Below are positions 45,281 to 52,949 of a DNA stretch of 60,969 bases, piece by piece (position 1 is the stretch's first letter; the number at the start of each line of letters is the position of its first letter). A program made the position numbers and the translations under genes. The stretch lies in assembly GCA_016342345.1 (NCBI GenBank), contig JAEINO010000019.1:1-60969 (forward strand), written 5' to 3'. Below the pieces are notes generated by a model. It ran no database searches. It saw only the letters and a list, made by a program, of their open reading frames with translations, and was not told the DNA's origin. Origin of the DNA: Pseudodesulfovibrio sp. (GTDB lineage Bacteria; Desulfobacterota; Desulfovibrionia; Desulfovibrionales; Desulfovibrionaceae).

Positions 45281-45316
45281 CTACAATGGTAGTTGTGGCT
45301 ACAACGAAGTTTGTAG
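45281..45316. promoter_or_regulatory. Tandem 18-bp dyad, likely activator binding sites for amiF
   Basis: CTACAA-TGGTAG-TTGTGG (45281-45298) abuts CTACAA-CGAAGT-TTGTAG (45299-45316), two inverted repeats with exact 18-bp period. They lie 172-207 bp upstream of the predicted amiF start, the usual place for NtrC-type enhancer sites. A matching pair lies upstream of fmdB at 50727-50762. Confidence 0.7.
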
Positions 45317-45686
45317 GAGTTCTGACTGACGGGGGCGAAAGAAACATTTTCTCCAGACGAAAAATATGAAAAGTGACCAGATTCAAATAATAAAGCTGCG
45401 AATTTTTTTATCAATAATTCAAGCTGTTTTAATTAATTAAAGCCGATTTGAATCGAGATTGGTAACATGGAATGATTTTTATTTTTTGCAAATATGAGTG
45501 TCAGGTTTGTCTTGTGAATTGTTGGGTTGTCTTTTGCATATGAGGAAACATCGTCAGAATGGAATGCCATAGGCATATTATAGATGACTACCCATCATAA
45601 TGGCGAACTGCACGGTTGTGTATGGAATGCTCTGTGAAGTTGGGAATCAGACTCGCAATTTGGCGGGACAGCATGAAGAAACCAGA

Positions 45687-45740
45687 CTCCTTCGGTGAAG
45701 GAGGCATATGGTTGTCAGTGAGAGCAAGGAGAGAGCGTGA
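45687..45740 (+). promoter_or_regulatory. Hairpin and 10-codon leader ORF controlling the permease-kinase start
   Basis: CTCCTTC-GGT-GAAGGAG (45687-45703) is a perfect 7-bp hairpin that hides the ribosome site GAAGGAGG of a 10-codon ORF (ATG 45708, MVVSESKERA). That ORF's TGA (45738-45740) overlaps the GTG start of the kinase at 45737. The layout suggests translational coupling and possibly RNA-level control. No expression evidence is available. Confidence 0.5.
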
Positions 45741-48700
45741 AGACGTCCAGACAACAGCGTACATATAATTTGCTGGTCACCAATTCGGCCATTGAAGATT
45801 TTTCCCTGCGACGTGTGAGCAAGTCCTTCAGGCGTTGGCCTGAATGGCAGATTGCCAACACCGCACTCGGGGGAATCTCATTTCTTGCCCTGGAAGCAAT
45901 TGGTGCATTACTAATAATCAATTACGGCTTTACCAACTCGGCCTGGGCAATTCTGTCCTTGGGGGTCGTGATTTTTCTAACAGGTATTCCGATTGCTTAT
46001 CACGCATCAAAAGAAAATATTGATATCGACCTGCTAACCCGGGGAGCCGGTTTCGGTTATATCGGGTCCACAATCACATCACTCATATATGCATTTTTCA
46101 CGATAATATTTTTTGCCATTGAAACAACCATAATGGCTCAGGCTGTGTACCTTTGTTTCGGGATTCCCTTGCCGATAGGGTATTTGCTCTGTTCATTGGT
46201 GATCATCCCATTTTCATTTTATGGAATAACCGTCATTAACAAACTGCATAATTATACGCAGTTCCTTTGGTTGTTCCTCTGGATTGTGCCCATAGCCATT
46301 ATTGTTTTCAAAGATCCTGAAAGCATCACCAGATGGATGTCATATGAGAACCATGTCGGTGCTGGGGGATTCGATCCCTTCCTGTTTGGTTCTGCTCTTT
46401 CCGTTCTTTTTTCATTGATTCCACAAATTGGGGAACAGGTTGATTACCTGCGATTTCTTCCAGACAAAACAGATGAAAACAAATTCAAATGGTGGTTGGC
46501 AGTATTGGCCGCCGGACCTGGTTGGATCATAATTGGTGCGTTGAAAATACTTTGCGGAGCCTTTTTGGTCGTCTTGTTCATTGAGTCCGGGAACATAGTT
46601 AGCGGCGAAAACATTGATACAGTTCAGTTATATCTTAATGTATATAAAATGGTTATTGACAATCCGCAGTATGCATTGATGCTTGTGACAGCATATATCA
46701 TTATATGTCAGGTTAAAATAAATGCCACAAATGCCTACGCAGGGTCACTTGCATGGTCGAATTTCTTTTCAAGAATAACGGGTAGCCATCCTGGAAGGGC
46801 TGTCTGGCTTTTGTTCAATATCCTTATGTCGATACTTTTTGCTCAGTTAGGCGTATTCAGAACAATGCATTCAATGCTTTTTATATATGCAATATTTGCA
46901 TTGTCATGGATAGGTACTATTGTTGCTGATCTTACTGTAATAAAACCACTTAAAATAGCCCCTAACATTATCGAATACAAGAGAGCATACCTTTATAACA
47001 TTAATCCAGTTGGAGTTGTTTCTCTTTTTGTTTCTCTTGCAATCGCTATTCCTGCGTATTTCGGATTATTTGGAATTTATGGAAAGTCCTTTTCAACGCT
47101 GATTGCGTTTACTGTTGCATTTATAACCGCTCCATTGGTCGCAATCTTGACAAAAGGAAAATATTACATACGACGTGAAAACAATGTGACAGAGAGTGAT
47201 GATCTTATGTCATGTCCAATTTGTGATAAACAATATGGACAAAGAGAAATGGTATATTGTCCTGTTCGCAAAAATCATATTTGTTCTTTGTGCTGTGTAC
47301 TTGATAGTATTTGTGGTGGAAAGTGTGAAGGTGTGGACTTAAAACGGAAAAAAAGTCGTATCATTTCCTCAAATGAATCTTTAATTAATAAAACAAAAAG
47401 GTTTCTTCAGCACTATTTGGTTATTGCGGTTGTTCTTGGTGTTGTTTTTTCTTCAAGCGTGTTTCTTTCAGAGCATACGGATTATCAGATTTGGCGTAAT
47501 TTCAAATGGTACGTCATTACTCTCTATATTTTTACACTTCTTATTGTTGCTGTATGGGTTTGGTGGTTTACGTTGATCCAAGAGCGTAGAATTGAAGTAG
47601 AGGAAGAGCTCGCTATTCAAATCGAAGAATTGGAACAGGAAGTTCTCGCACGTAAAAGGATTAGCGAAAAGCTGAACAAGACGAGTAGACAACAGAAAAT
47701 GATCTTGGAAAATGCCACAATAGGCATTGCGTTTATCGTTAACTCGACATTGAAGTGGTGCAACAATAGATTTCTTGACATCTGTTTCGTTCCAAGAGGC
47801 ACAAAAAGGCCAATAGCTACAAAGGACCTTTTTCTTGATAAGACCCTGTATTCCAATATTGAACGCGAATCTGAACAGTTTCTCAGGAATGGAGGACATT
47901 TCAATTGTGAAATATCCTTGAAATCAAACCAATCAGTGAGCGAATGGCGCAAGCTCTCCATCAGTGCCATTGATCCTGGTAACCTCAATCAGGGCGTCAT
48001 CTGGCTTCTCAACGATATCAACCGGCAGAAAAATGCAGATAAGGCTTTGAAGGAAAACAGAGAGCGACTAAAGGAATTAAACGAAAACCTTGAGGGTAAA
48101 ATATATCAACGAACCAGGGAGTTGGAGCGAAGCTACAGGTCCTTGCACCAAGCGGACAAAATGGCTTCTCTCGGTATTCTTGTGTCTGGCATGGCGCATG
48201 AAATCAATAATCCATTGAACCTGATTAGTCTTAATTCGCAAACGATGGATGTAATCTGGCAAGGCATGATGGAGTACCTCAAACAACAGAGGCGGGACGA
48301 TGAGGAAATCTGGATTGGAAACATGCCTTTGAGCTATGTGCAGGAAAGTTTGCCCAAGCTTCTTCTTGGTATCAATGAAGGGTCCGAGCGTGTTTCCACC
48401 ATCGTTCGAAATTTGAAGGATTATTCCAAGCAGTCTCCGGTCAAGATGGGAGGCGAGGTGGATCTCAATAAAGCCTTCAAGTCTGCCCACATGCTGCTTA
48501 CCAATCTCATAAAAAACAGTACGGATACTTTTGTCATTAGCATTGATGAGCCTCTTCCTCTTTTTAAAGGCGATTTGCGTCGGATCGAGCAGGTGCTTGT
48601 CAATTTGATTCAGAATTCCTGTCAGGCATTGAAAACGAAAGCAGATTCGATTCTCGTAAAGACCTATGCCGTAGAGGAAAAAGTGTATTTCAAGATTATA

Positions 48701-48901
48701 GACCAGGGAATCGGCATAGCGAAAAGAGATTTGAAGCATGTCCACGACCCATTCTATACGACAAAGCGTGAATGGGGCGGTACAGGTCTCGGGCTATCCG
48801 TTTCAGCCGGAATTATTAAGGAACATGCCGGGGATATCTTTATTGAATCGGAAGAAGGTCAAGGGACAAGTGTAACCCTGTCCTTTACAAGCTCCAATTG
48901 A
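45737..48901 (+). CDS. NCS1-type permease fused to a sensor histidine kinase
   Basis: 1054 residues. Residues about 25-480 form a 12-segment transporter of the NCS1 (cytosine/allantoin/hydantoin) type (YGFTNSAWAILSLGVVIFLT, SLIPQIGEQVDYLRFLPDKT, INATNAYAGSLAWSNFFSRI). A cytoplasmic cysteine cluster (about 490-530, CPICDKQYGQ, CPVRKNHICSLCC, CGGKC) follows, then two more membrane segments (about 555-620), a coiled coil, a PAS-like domain, HisKA (GMAHEINNPLNLISLN) and HATPase (NLIQNSCQAL, GGTGLGLSVSAGI). It probably senses a transported or bound nitrogen compound and phosphorylates the regulator 28 bp downstream. The GTG start has AAGGAG upstream and overlaps a leader ORF. Confidence 0.92.
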   Translation: MKTSRQQRTYNLLVTNSAIEDFSLRRVSKSFRRWPEWQIANTALGGISFLALEAIGALLIINYGFTNSAWAILSLGVVIFLTGIPIAYHASKENIDIDLLTRGAGFGYIGSTITSLIYAFFTIIFFAIETTIMAQAVYLCFGIPLPIGYLLCSLVIIPFSFYGITVINKLHNYTQFLWLFLWIVPIAIIVFKDPESITRWMSYENHVGAGGFDPFLFGSALSVLFSLIPQIGEQVDYLRFLPDKTDENKFKWWLAVLAAGPGWIIIGALKILCGAFLVVLFIESGNIVSGENIDTVQLYLNVYKMVIDNPQYALMLVTAYIIICQVKINATNAYAGSLAWSNFFSRITGSHPGRAVWLLFNILMSILFAQLGVFRTMHSMLFIYAIFALSWIGTIVADLTVIKPLKIAPNIIEYKRAYLYNINPVGVVSLFVSLAIAIPAYFGLFGIYGKSFSTLIAFTVAFITAPLVAILTKGKYYIRRENNVTESDDLMSCPICDKQYGQREMVYCPVRKNHICSLCCVLDSICGGKCEGVDLKRKKSRIISSNESLINKTKRFLQHYLVIAVVLGVVFSSSVFLSEHTDYQIWRNFKWYVITLYIFTLLIVAVWVWWFTLIQERRIEVEEELAIQIEELEQEVLARKRISEKLNKTSRQQKMILENATIGIAFIVNSTLKWCNNRFLDICFVPRGTKRPIATKDLFLDKTLYSNIERESEQFLRNGGHFNCEISLKSNQSVSEWRKLSISAIDPGNLNQGVIWLLNDINRQKNADKALKENRERLKELNENLEGKIYQRTRELERSYRSLHQADKMASLGILVSGMAHEINNPLNLISLNSQTMDVIWQGMMEYLKQQRRDDEEIWIGNMPLSYVQESLPKLLLGINEGSERVSTIVRNLKDYSKQSPVKMGGEVDLNKAFKSAHMLLTNLIKNSTDTFVISIDEPLPLFKGDLRRIEQVLVNLIQNSCQALKTKADSILVKTYAVEEKVYFKIIDQGIGIAKRDLKHVHDPFYTTKREWGGTGLGLSVSAGIIKEHAGDIFIESEEGQGTSVTLSFTSSN

Positions 48902-48929
48902 CTACAATAGATTGTAAATGAGGTGAGTT

Positions 48930-50363
48930 ATGGAAAATCATTTGTACCCTTCCCATCCGATTCTTGTTGTTGATGATGAGAAGTCAGCGTTGCAGAGTTT
49001 TGAAATTGCCTTATACGCGTCTGGTTATTCAAATGTAATTACATGTGAAGACAGTAGACATGTCATGTCTTTGATGGACAAGAAAGAATTCAGTCTTGTC
49101 CTCCTGGACTTGGTGATGCCACACATTGGCGGGCCGGATCTGCTCAAGATGATCAAAGAGAAATTTCCCTGGATTCCTATCATTATTATTTCGGCCGTCA
49201 GCGATGGAAAGTCGGTTATTCAATGCATGAGAGATGGGGCCAGGGACTACCTGTTCAAGCCTGTAGACAAGAATGAACTATCCAACAGGGTGCGCAGCAC
49301 TCTTGAGTTCAAGGATATGGAGCAGGAAAACTCCAGACTTCGCGAACAAATTCTTGAGACTAAGCTGAAGCACCCTGCAAAATTTTCAAGCATTCTCACT
49401 CAAAATCCTAAAATGATTTCCATTTTCAAATATTGCGAAGCTGTGGCCGGTAGTCTGAATCCTATTCTGGTTACTGGAGAAACCGGTACTGGAAAGGAAT
49501 TGATAGCCCAGGCTATTCATAGTTTGAGCATGCGCAGCGGTGAATTTGTCGCGGTTAATGTAGCCGCATTTGATGATCCGATTTTTGCGGATTCATTGTT
49601 TGGGCATGTGCGAGGAGCCTTTACTGGTGCCGACAAGCCGCGCAAGGGGTTGGTTGAGCAGGCTAATGGAGGCACTCTGTTTCTTGATGAAATTGGAGAT
49701 TTGAGTCTGAGTTCGCAGGTCAAACTATTGCGATTGTTGCAGGAGCAGGAGTATTTTCCGGTCGGTTCTGATTTTCCCAAAAAGGCCAATGTGCGTGTGG
49801 TGACTTCAACATTCAGAAATTTGGCAGCCCTGAAGAAAGACGGGAAATTCAGGGAAGATCTGTATTACAGACTTGTAGGGCATCAGGTAAGCCTTCCTCC
49901 GTTGCGTGAAAGGCTTGATGATCTCCCCTTGCTTCTGGATTATTTTCTGGAATGCGAAGCCATTGATCAGGGAAAGGCTAAACCGGCATATCATCCTGAA
50001 CTCAATAATCTTTTACGAACATATTCATTCCCTGGAAATGTGCGTGAGTTGAAGGCCATGGCATGTGATGCGGTGAGCTTGCACAGTTCTCGAATGTTGT
50101 CTTCATCCAGCTTTATGAACCACATTCAATGCGAAGATTCCGTTGGGAGAGTGGTTCCTCACGAAGAAGAAATGGTTTCTTGGGATAATGTGAATTTTCC
50201 GCCTGAAAGTCTCCCCCCCCTCAAGGATGTCGTAACCAGGATATCCACTACACTTATAACTACGGCCATGGAACGAGCAGGAGGAAACCAGAGCGCAGCA
50301 GCGCGAATACTTGGTATTTCGCAGCAGTCCTTGAGCCTTAAACTCAAGAAAATAAAAATCTAA
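48930..50363 (+). CDS. NtrC-family regulator paired with the permease-kinase
   Basis: 477 residues. Receiver 1-125 with LVLLDLVMPHIGGPDLL. AAA+ domain (about 150-385) with Walker A GETGTGKE, the sigma-54 loop RGAFTGA and Walker B GGTLFLDEIGDL. Fis-type helix-turn-helix at the end (NQSAAARILGISQQSLSLKL). GAGGTG precedes the ATG. Likely targets are the sigma-54 promoters of amiF (45121) and fmdB (50902), through the tandem repeats at 45281 and 50727. Confidence 0.93.
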   Translation: MENHLYPSHPILVVDDEKSALQSFEIALYASGYSNVITCEDSRHVMSLMDKKEFSLVLLDLVMPHIGGPDLLKMIKEKFPWIPIIIISAVSDGKSVIQCMRDGARDYLFKPVDKNELSNRVRSTLEFKDMEQENSRLREQILETKLKHPAKFSSILTQNPKMISIFKYCEAVAGSLNPILVTGETGTGKELIAQAIHSLSMRSGEFVAVNVAAFDDPIFADSLFGHVRGAFTGADKPRKGLVEQANGGTLFLDEIGDLSLSSQVKLLRLLQEQEYFPVGSDFPKKANVRVVTSTFRNLAALKKDGKFREDLYYRLVGHQVSLPPLRERLDDLPLLLDYFLECEAIDQGKAKPAYHPELNNLLRTYSFPGNVRELKAMACDAVSLHSSRMLSSSSFMNHIQCEDSVGRVVPHEEEMVSWDNVNFPPESLPPLKDVVTRISTTLITTAMERAGGNQSAAARILGISQQSLSLKLKKIKI

Positions 50364-50457
50364 GCTTTTCCCCTGTGTCTTTGAAAAAGAATGGGCCACC
50401 GCGAGCTTCCATATCTATTCAGAATGGCTTCAGGGTCTGTTTGAGACGTTTTTAGTA

Positions 50458-50486
50458 GGGCAATCCATCTTTCGCGGATGGATTGC
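50458..50486 (+). terminator. Hairpin after the NtrC-type gene
   Basis: GCAATCCATC / GATGGATTGC around a short loop, without a long T-run. Probably ends the permease-kinase/regulator unit. Confidence 0.5.
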
Positions 50487-50726
50487 TCTGTCGCATTATC
50501 CCATCAAGAGAAATTCTGCCAGTTCCTAAGCTTCTTTGATATTCATCAGCATCAATCTTGCGGGTGATTTATCTCCAAGCCTGAAAATTATCCTTAGTTG
50601 ACCAATTTCCATAATCGTATGGGGAGATTGTTGTCGTTCCGAATGCCTGGTGATCATATTATGTCGTCTAATCCGTTTTTTAATGACATTTTTATTTCAA
50701 ATCGGTGGATAGAGCGACTCAACTCC

Positions 50727-50762
50727 TACAAGTATAATTGTAATCACTGTTTTCATTGTGGG
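50727..50762. promoter_or_regulatory. Tandem 18-bp dyad, likely activator binding sites for the fmdB operon
   Basis: CTACAA-GTATAA-TTGTAA (50727-50744) abuts a degenerate copy whose right half TTGTGG is kept (50745-50762). It lies 166-201 bp upstream of the predicted start at 50928, almost the same distance as the pair at amiF. In both places the distal unit is the better dyad. Confidence 0.6.
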
Positions 50763-50901
50763 GGATTAGTCCCTTCAATCCACGCTCGATCCCCTTCCGT
50801 CCTTAAAGCAACAATCCACGTTGTACCCCTTCTTTTGGAAATCAGCCGTATAAATCTTTTTTTATACTTAATAAACAGTATGTTATCAAATTAATTAAAG
50901 T

Positions 50902-50916
50902 TGGTATGGTTGTCGC
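50902..50916 (+). promoter_or_regulatory. Sigma-54-like promoter of the fmdB operon
   Basis: TGGTATGGTTGTCGC keeps GG and GC with exact 10-bp spacing but departs from consensus at three other positions. The predicted start, 50928, is 25 bases before the ATG at 50953. Weak alone, strengthened by the upstream dyads. Confidence 0.5.
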
Positions 50917-50952
50917 AAAGGAGAACAAACAACATCTTTCATGGAGAAGAAT

Positions 50953-51186
50953 ATGCCAATCTACGAGTTGCACTGTAATGGCTGCGGTACAGATTTTGAG
51001 ACACTCGCCTCTTGTAGCGAAGTAACAATTCCATGTGTTCATTGCGGATCAGCCGAAACGCATAGGTACATTTCTCTCTCGTCGTATCGTCACGCGGACC
51101 ATTGGATGAAGAATATGATGGGCGCAATGCACAAGTCTCAAGAACGCGACAAGCTCAAAAAGGAACTGGAAGCTCAAACGTTGTAA
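50953..51186 (+). CDS. FmdB-type zinc ribbon protein
   Basis: 77 residues. MPIYELHCNGCGTDFETLAS with a second CVHCGS gives the CxxC...CxxC ribbon of the FmdB family, named for a gene beside a formamidase in Methylophilus. A charged helical tail follows. The start at 50953 is the conserved Met and has GGAGAAG 6 bases upstream (an ATG at 50941 is unlikely). Proposed regulator or assembly factor; true role unknown. First gene of the channel/FDH operon. Confidence 0.85.
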   Translation: MPIYELHCNGCGTDFETLASCSEVTIPCVHCGSAETHRYISLSSYRHADHWMKNMMGAMHKSQERDKLKKELEAQTL

Positions 51187-51231
51187 ATGCGAATTGCGTA
51201 AACCACTATCTTTTAAGGAGATGTAACGATT

Positions 51232-52224
51232 ATGGACGTGCTGAAAAAAAATCCGTTGTTTGAATTTGTAGACTCGTGCCTGCGCGGATGTGGGCAGGTC
51301 ATGTTTCAGAACAATCCTGTTACAGGATGTATATTTTTCATAGGAATATTCTATAATTCCTGGGAATTGGGAATTTGTGCCGTTCTTGGAACCGCTGCTG
51401 CAACCTTGACTGCAATTGTACTTGGTGCAGAAAAAGGGCTTATCCGGGCTGGGCTGTTCGGATTCAACGGAACTCTCGCAGGTATCGCGTTGCCCTTTTA
51501 CTTTATATATAGCCCTGATTTGTTGATTTACGTGGTTATCAATGCTGCGTTGAGCACTATTATCATGAGTGCGCTCATGAATTTTCTTGGGAAATGGGGC
51601 ATGCCTGCCTTGACTGCACCCTTTGTTCTCGCAACATGGGTTCTCATGTTCTGTGCCTCCAAATTCGGCTTCCTGCAAGCAGGGTCGTTGTTGGCAACAT
51701 CGATTCCCGACCCTCATTCCATGATTGAAGTTGGTACCATTTCGGCGGCCACATTCATGGATGGCGTGACCAAGGGCATAGGCGAGGTCATGTTTGAAGA
51801 CAACGTTGTCACTGGGATCATTTTTGTCATAGCCATTCTCATAAATTCCAGAATATCTGCATTGTTTGCAGTCTTTGGTTCCCTGATCGGCCTGCTCACC
51901 GCTTTGGTCATGCAATCTCCCGAAGCACCTCTTCGCCTTGGGTTGTATGGCTACAACTCAGTTCTTTGTGCCATCGCACTGGGTGGTCTTTTTTATTATC
52001 TCAATTGGAAAACATTTCTCTATGCAACGTTTTGCATGATCATCGGTTCCATAGCTCAGGCATCCATCAGTGTTCTTCTCGCACCAATCGGCATGCCGTC
52101 GCTTACGTGGCCATTTGTTATCGTCACATGGATGTTCATGTTTGCAAGCAAGGGCTTTGTTCACATAGCCGCGGTCCCGGCAGATATGCTCGGAACTCCT
52201 GAAAGCAATCTGAAGCACCCTTAG
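51232..52224 (+). CDS. Urea-transporter (UT) family channel
   Basis: 330 residues made of two homologous halves: [20 protein letters not shown] and [20 protein letters not shown] start them, [18 protein letters not shown] and [18 protein letters not shown] line the pore region, and [13 protein letters not shown] / [13 protein letters not shown] are the paired signature. UT proteins pass urea and small amides down their gradient. No urease genes are visible here; beside formamidase the likely cargo is formamide, perhaps also urea. GGAGATG precedes the ATG. Confidence 0.92.
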   Translation: MDVLKKNPLFEFVDSCLRGCGQVMFQNNPVTGCIFFIGIFYNSWELGICAVLGTAAATLTAIVLGAEKGLIRAGLFGFNGTLAGIALPFYFIYSPDLLIYVVINAALSTIIMSALMNFLGKWGMPALTAPFVLATWVLMFCASKFGFLQAGSLLATSIPDPHSMIEVGTISAATFMDGVTKGIGEVMFEDNVVTGIIFVIAILINSRISALFAVFGSLIGLLTALVMQSPEAPLRLGLYGYNSVLCAIALGGLFYYLNWKTFLYATFCMIIGSIAQASISVLLAPIGMPSLTWPFVIVTWMFMFASKGFVHIAAVPADMLGTPESNLKHP

Positions 52225-52365
52225 CATTCGGAGAGAGAGTTTTTGGGGTGAACAGCATGTCTGCAAGAAAGAGTATCGTTCGGCTACAACAAAGGGTTGG
52301 AGATTGATCACCTCATCCAATTTCCAGCCCTTTTTCATCAACTTACTAGAAAGATCAGATGTGCC

Positions 52366-52893
52366 ATGGAAAAAAAACAGTTGACCTACATGTATTGTCC
52401 CAATCCTCGATGTGCTCATTTGAACACGAAGTACGAACCTGAATCGTATTACAACGTGTACTCAATCGAGATGGAAGAGTCGTTGGGTTCGTGTGCCTGT
52501 CCTCATTGCAAAACTGCAATGCGTTCAAGTTGTCCGCACTGCCATCATACTCTTGAGTCCAGGCCTTCAAATTTTTGTCCCTTGTGCGGCGGTTCTTTGA
52601 ATACTGCTCCAGATACTTCTGTTCAGGCTTTGTACTGCCATGAATGTGGCAGGCGTATGTACGGAGATGTTCAGGGGGATATCCCGTTGTGTTCAGAAAA
52701 ATGCATCAGTACTTTTATTACAAAAAACATAAAAACATGTGATCAATGTGGAATGCGGTTTAATTCCAAAGACAACCAATCGCAGAGCTTTACCAAAGTT
52801 CCTGCTGGAGGTGGAATTGATGAATGTTTTGATTTTTGTTCGAAACACTGCATGGAAAAGTACTTTTTGGTTCCCACAAAACAGGCATCTTAG
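52366..52893 (+). CDS. Multi-zinc-ribbon protein of unknown function
   Basis: 175 residues with many CxxC pairs: YCPNPRC, CACPHC, CPHCHH, CPLCGG, CHECGRR with CSEKC, and CDQCGM. The third and fourth quarters look like TRASH/MYM-type metal-binding fingers. No enzyme motif. It lies between the channel and formate dehydrogenase genes in one direction, so it could be a metal or cofactor handling protein for the dehydrogenase, or a regulator like FmdB. The start at 52366 is chosen as first ATG; a TTG farther upstream is possible. Confidence 0.75.
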   Translation: MEKKQLTYMYCPNPRCAHLNTKYEPESYYNVYSIEMEESLGSCACPHCKTAMRSSCPHCHHTLESRPSNFCPLCGGSLNTAPDTSVQALYCHECGRRMYGDVQGDIPLCSEKCISTFITKNIKTCDQCGMRFNSKDNQSQSFTKVPAGGGIDECFDFCSKHCMEKYFLVPTKQAS

Positions 52894-52949
52894 TCGGATA
52901 CTGTAATCTCAAAAGTAAATATATATTCAGATAATACAAAGGACAGCCA

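Larger units (their letters stand above)
45029..45736. other. Regulatory region between amiF and the permease-kinase
   Basis: 708 bp divergent region. It contains the amiF sigma-54 promoter, a tandem 18-bp dyad element, a TTGTGG half-site at 45221-45226, and near 45687-45740 a hairpin and short leader ORF for the permease-kinase. Each is listed separately. Confidence 0.6.
50364..50952. other. Regulatory region upstream of the fmdB-channel-FDH operon
   Basis: 589 bp without a gene. It contains a hairpin ending the regulator gene, the tandem dyad element at 50727-50762, a direct repeat CAATCCACG (50776-50784 and 50812-50820, each followed by a similar CCCCTTC-containing tail), and a sigma-54-like promoter at 50902-50916. 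Confidence 0.6.

Noticed and set aside
45175-45414. 79-codon minus-strand frame in the amiF upstream region
   Set aside because: It covers the tandem activator sites, has no ribosome site and no recognisable product.
48902-48918. CTACAATAGATTGTAA between the permease-kinase and its regulator, similar to the activator dyad
   Set aside because: The half-sites are 4 rather than 6 bases apart, it is single rather than tandem, and no sigma-54 promoter follows.
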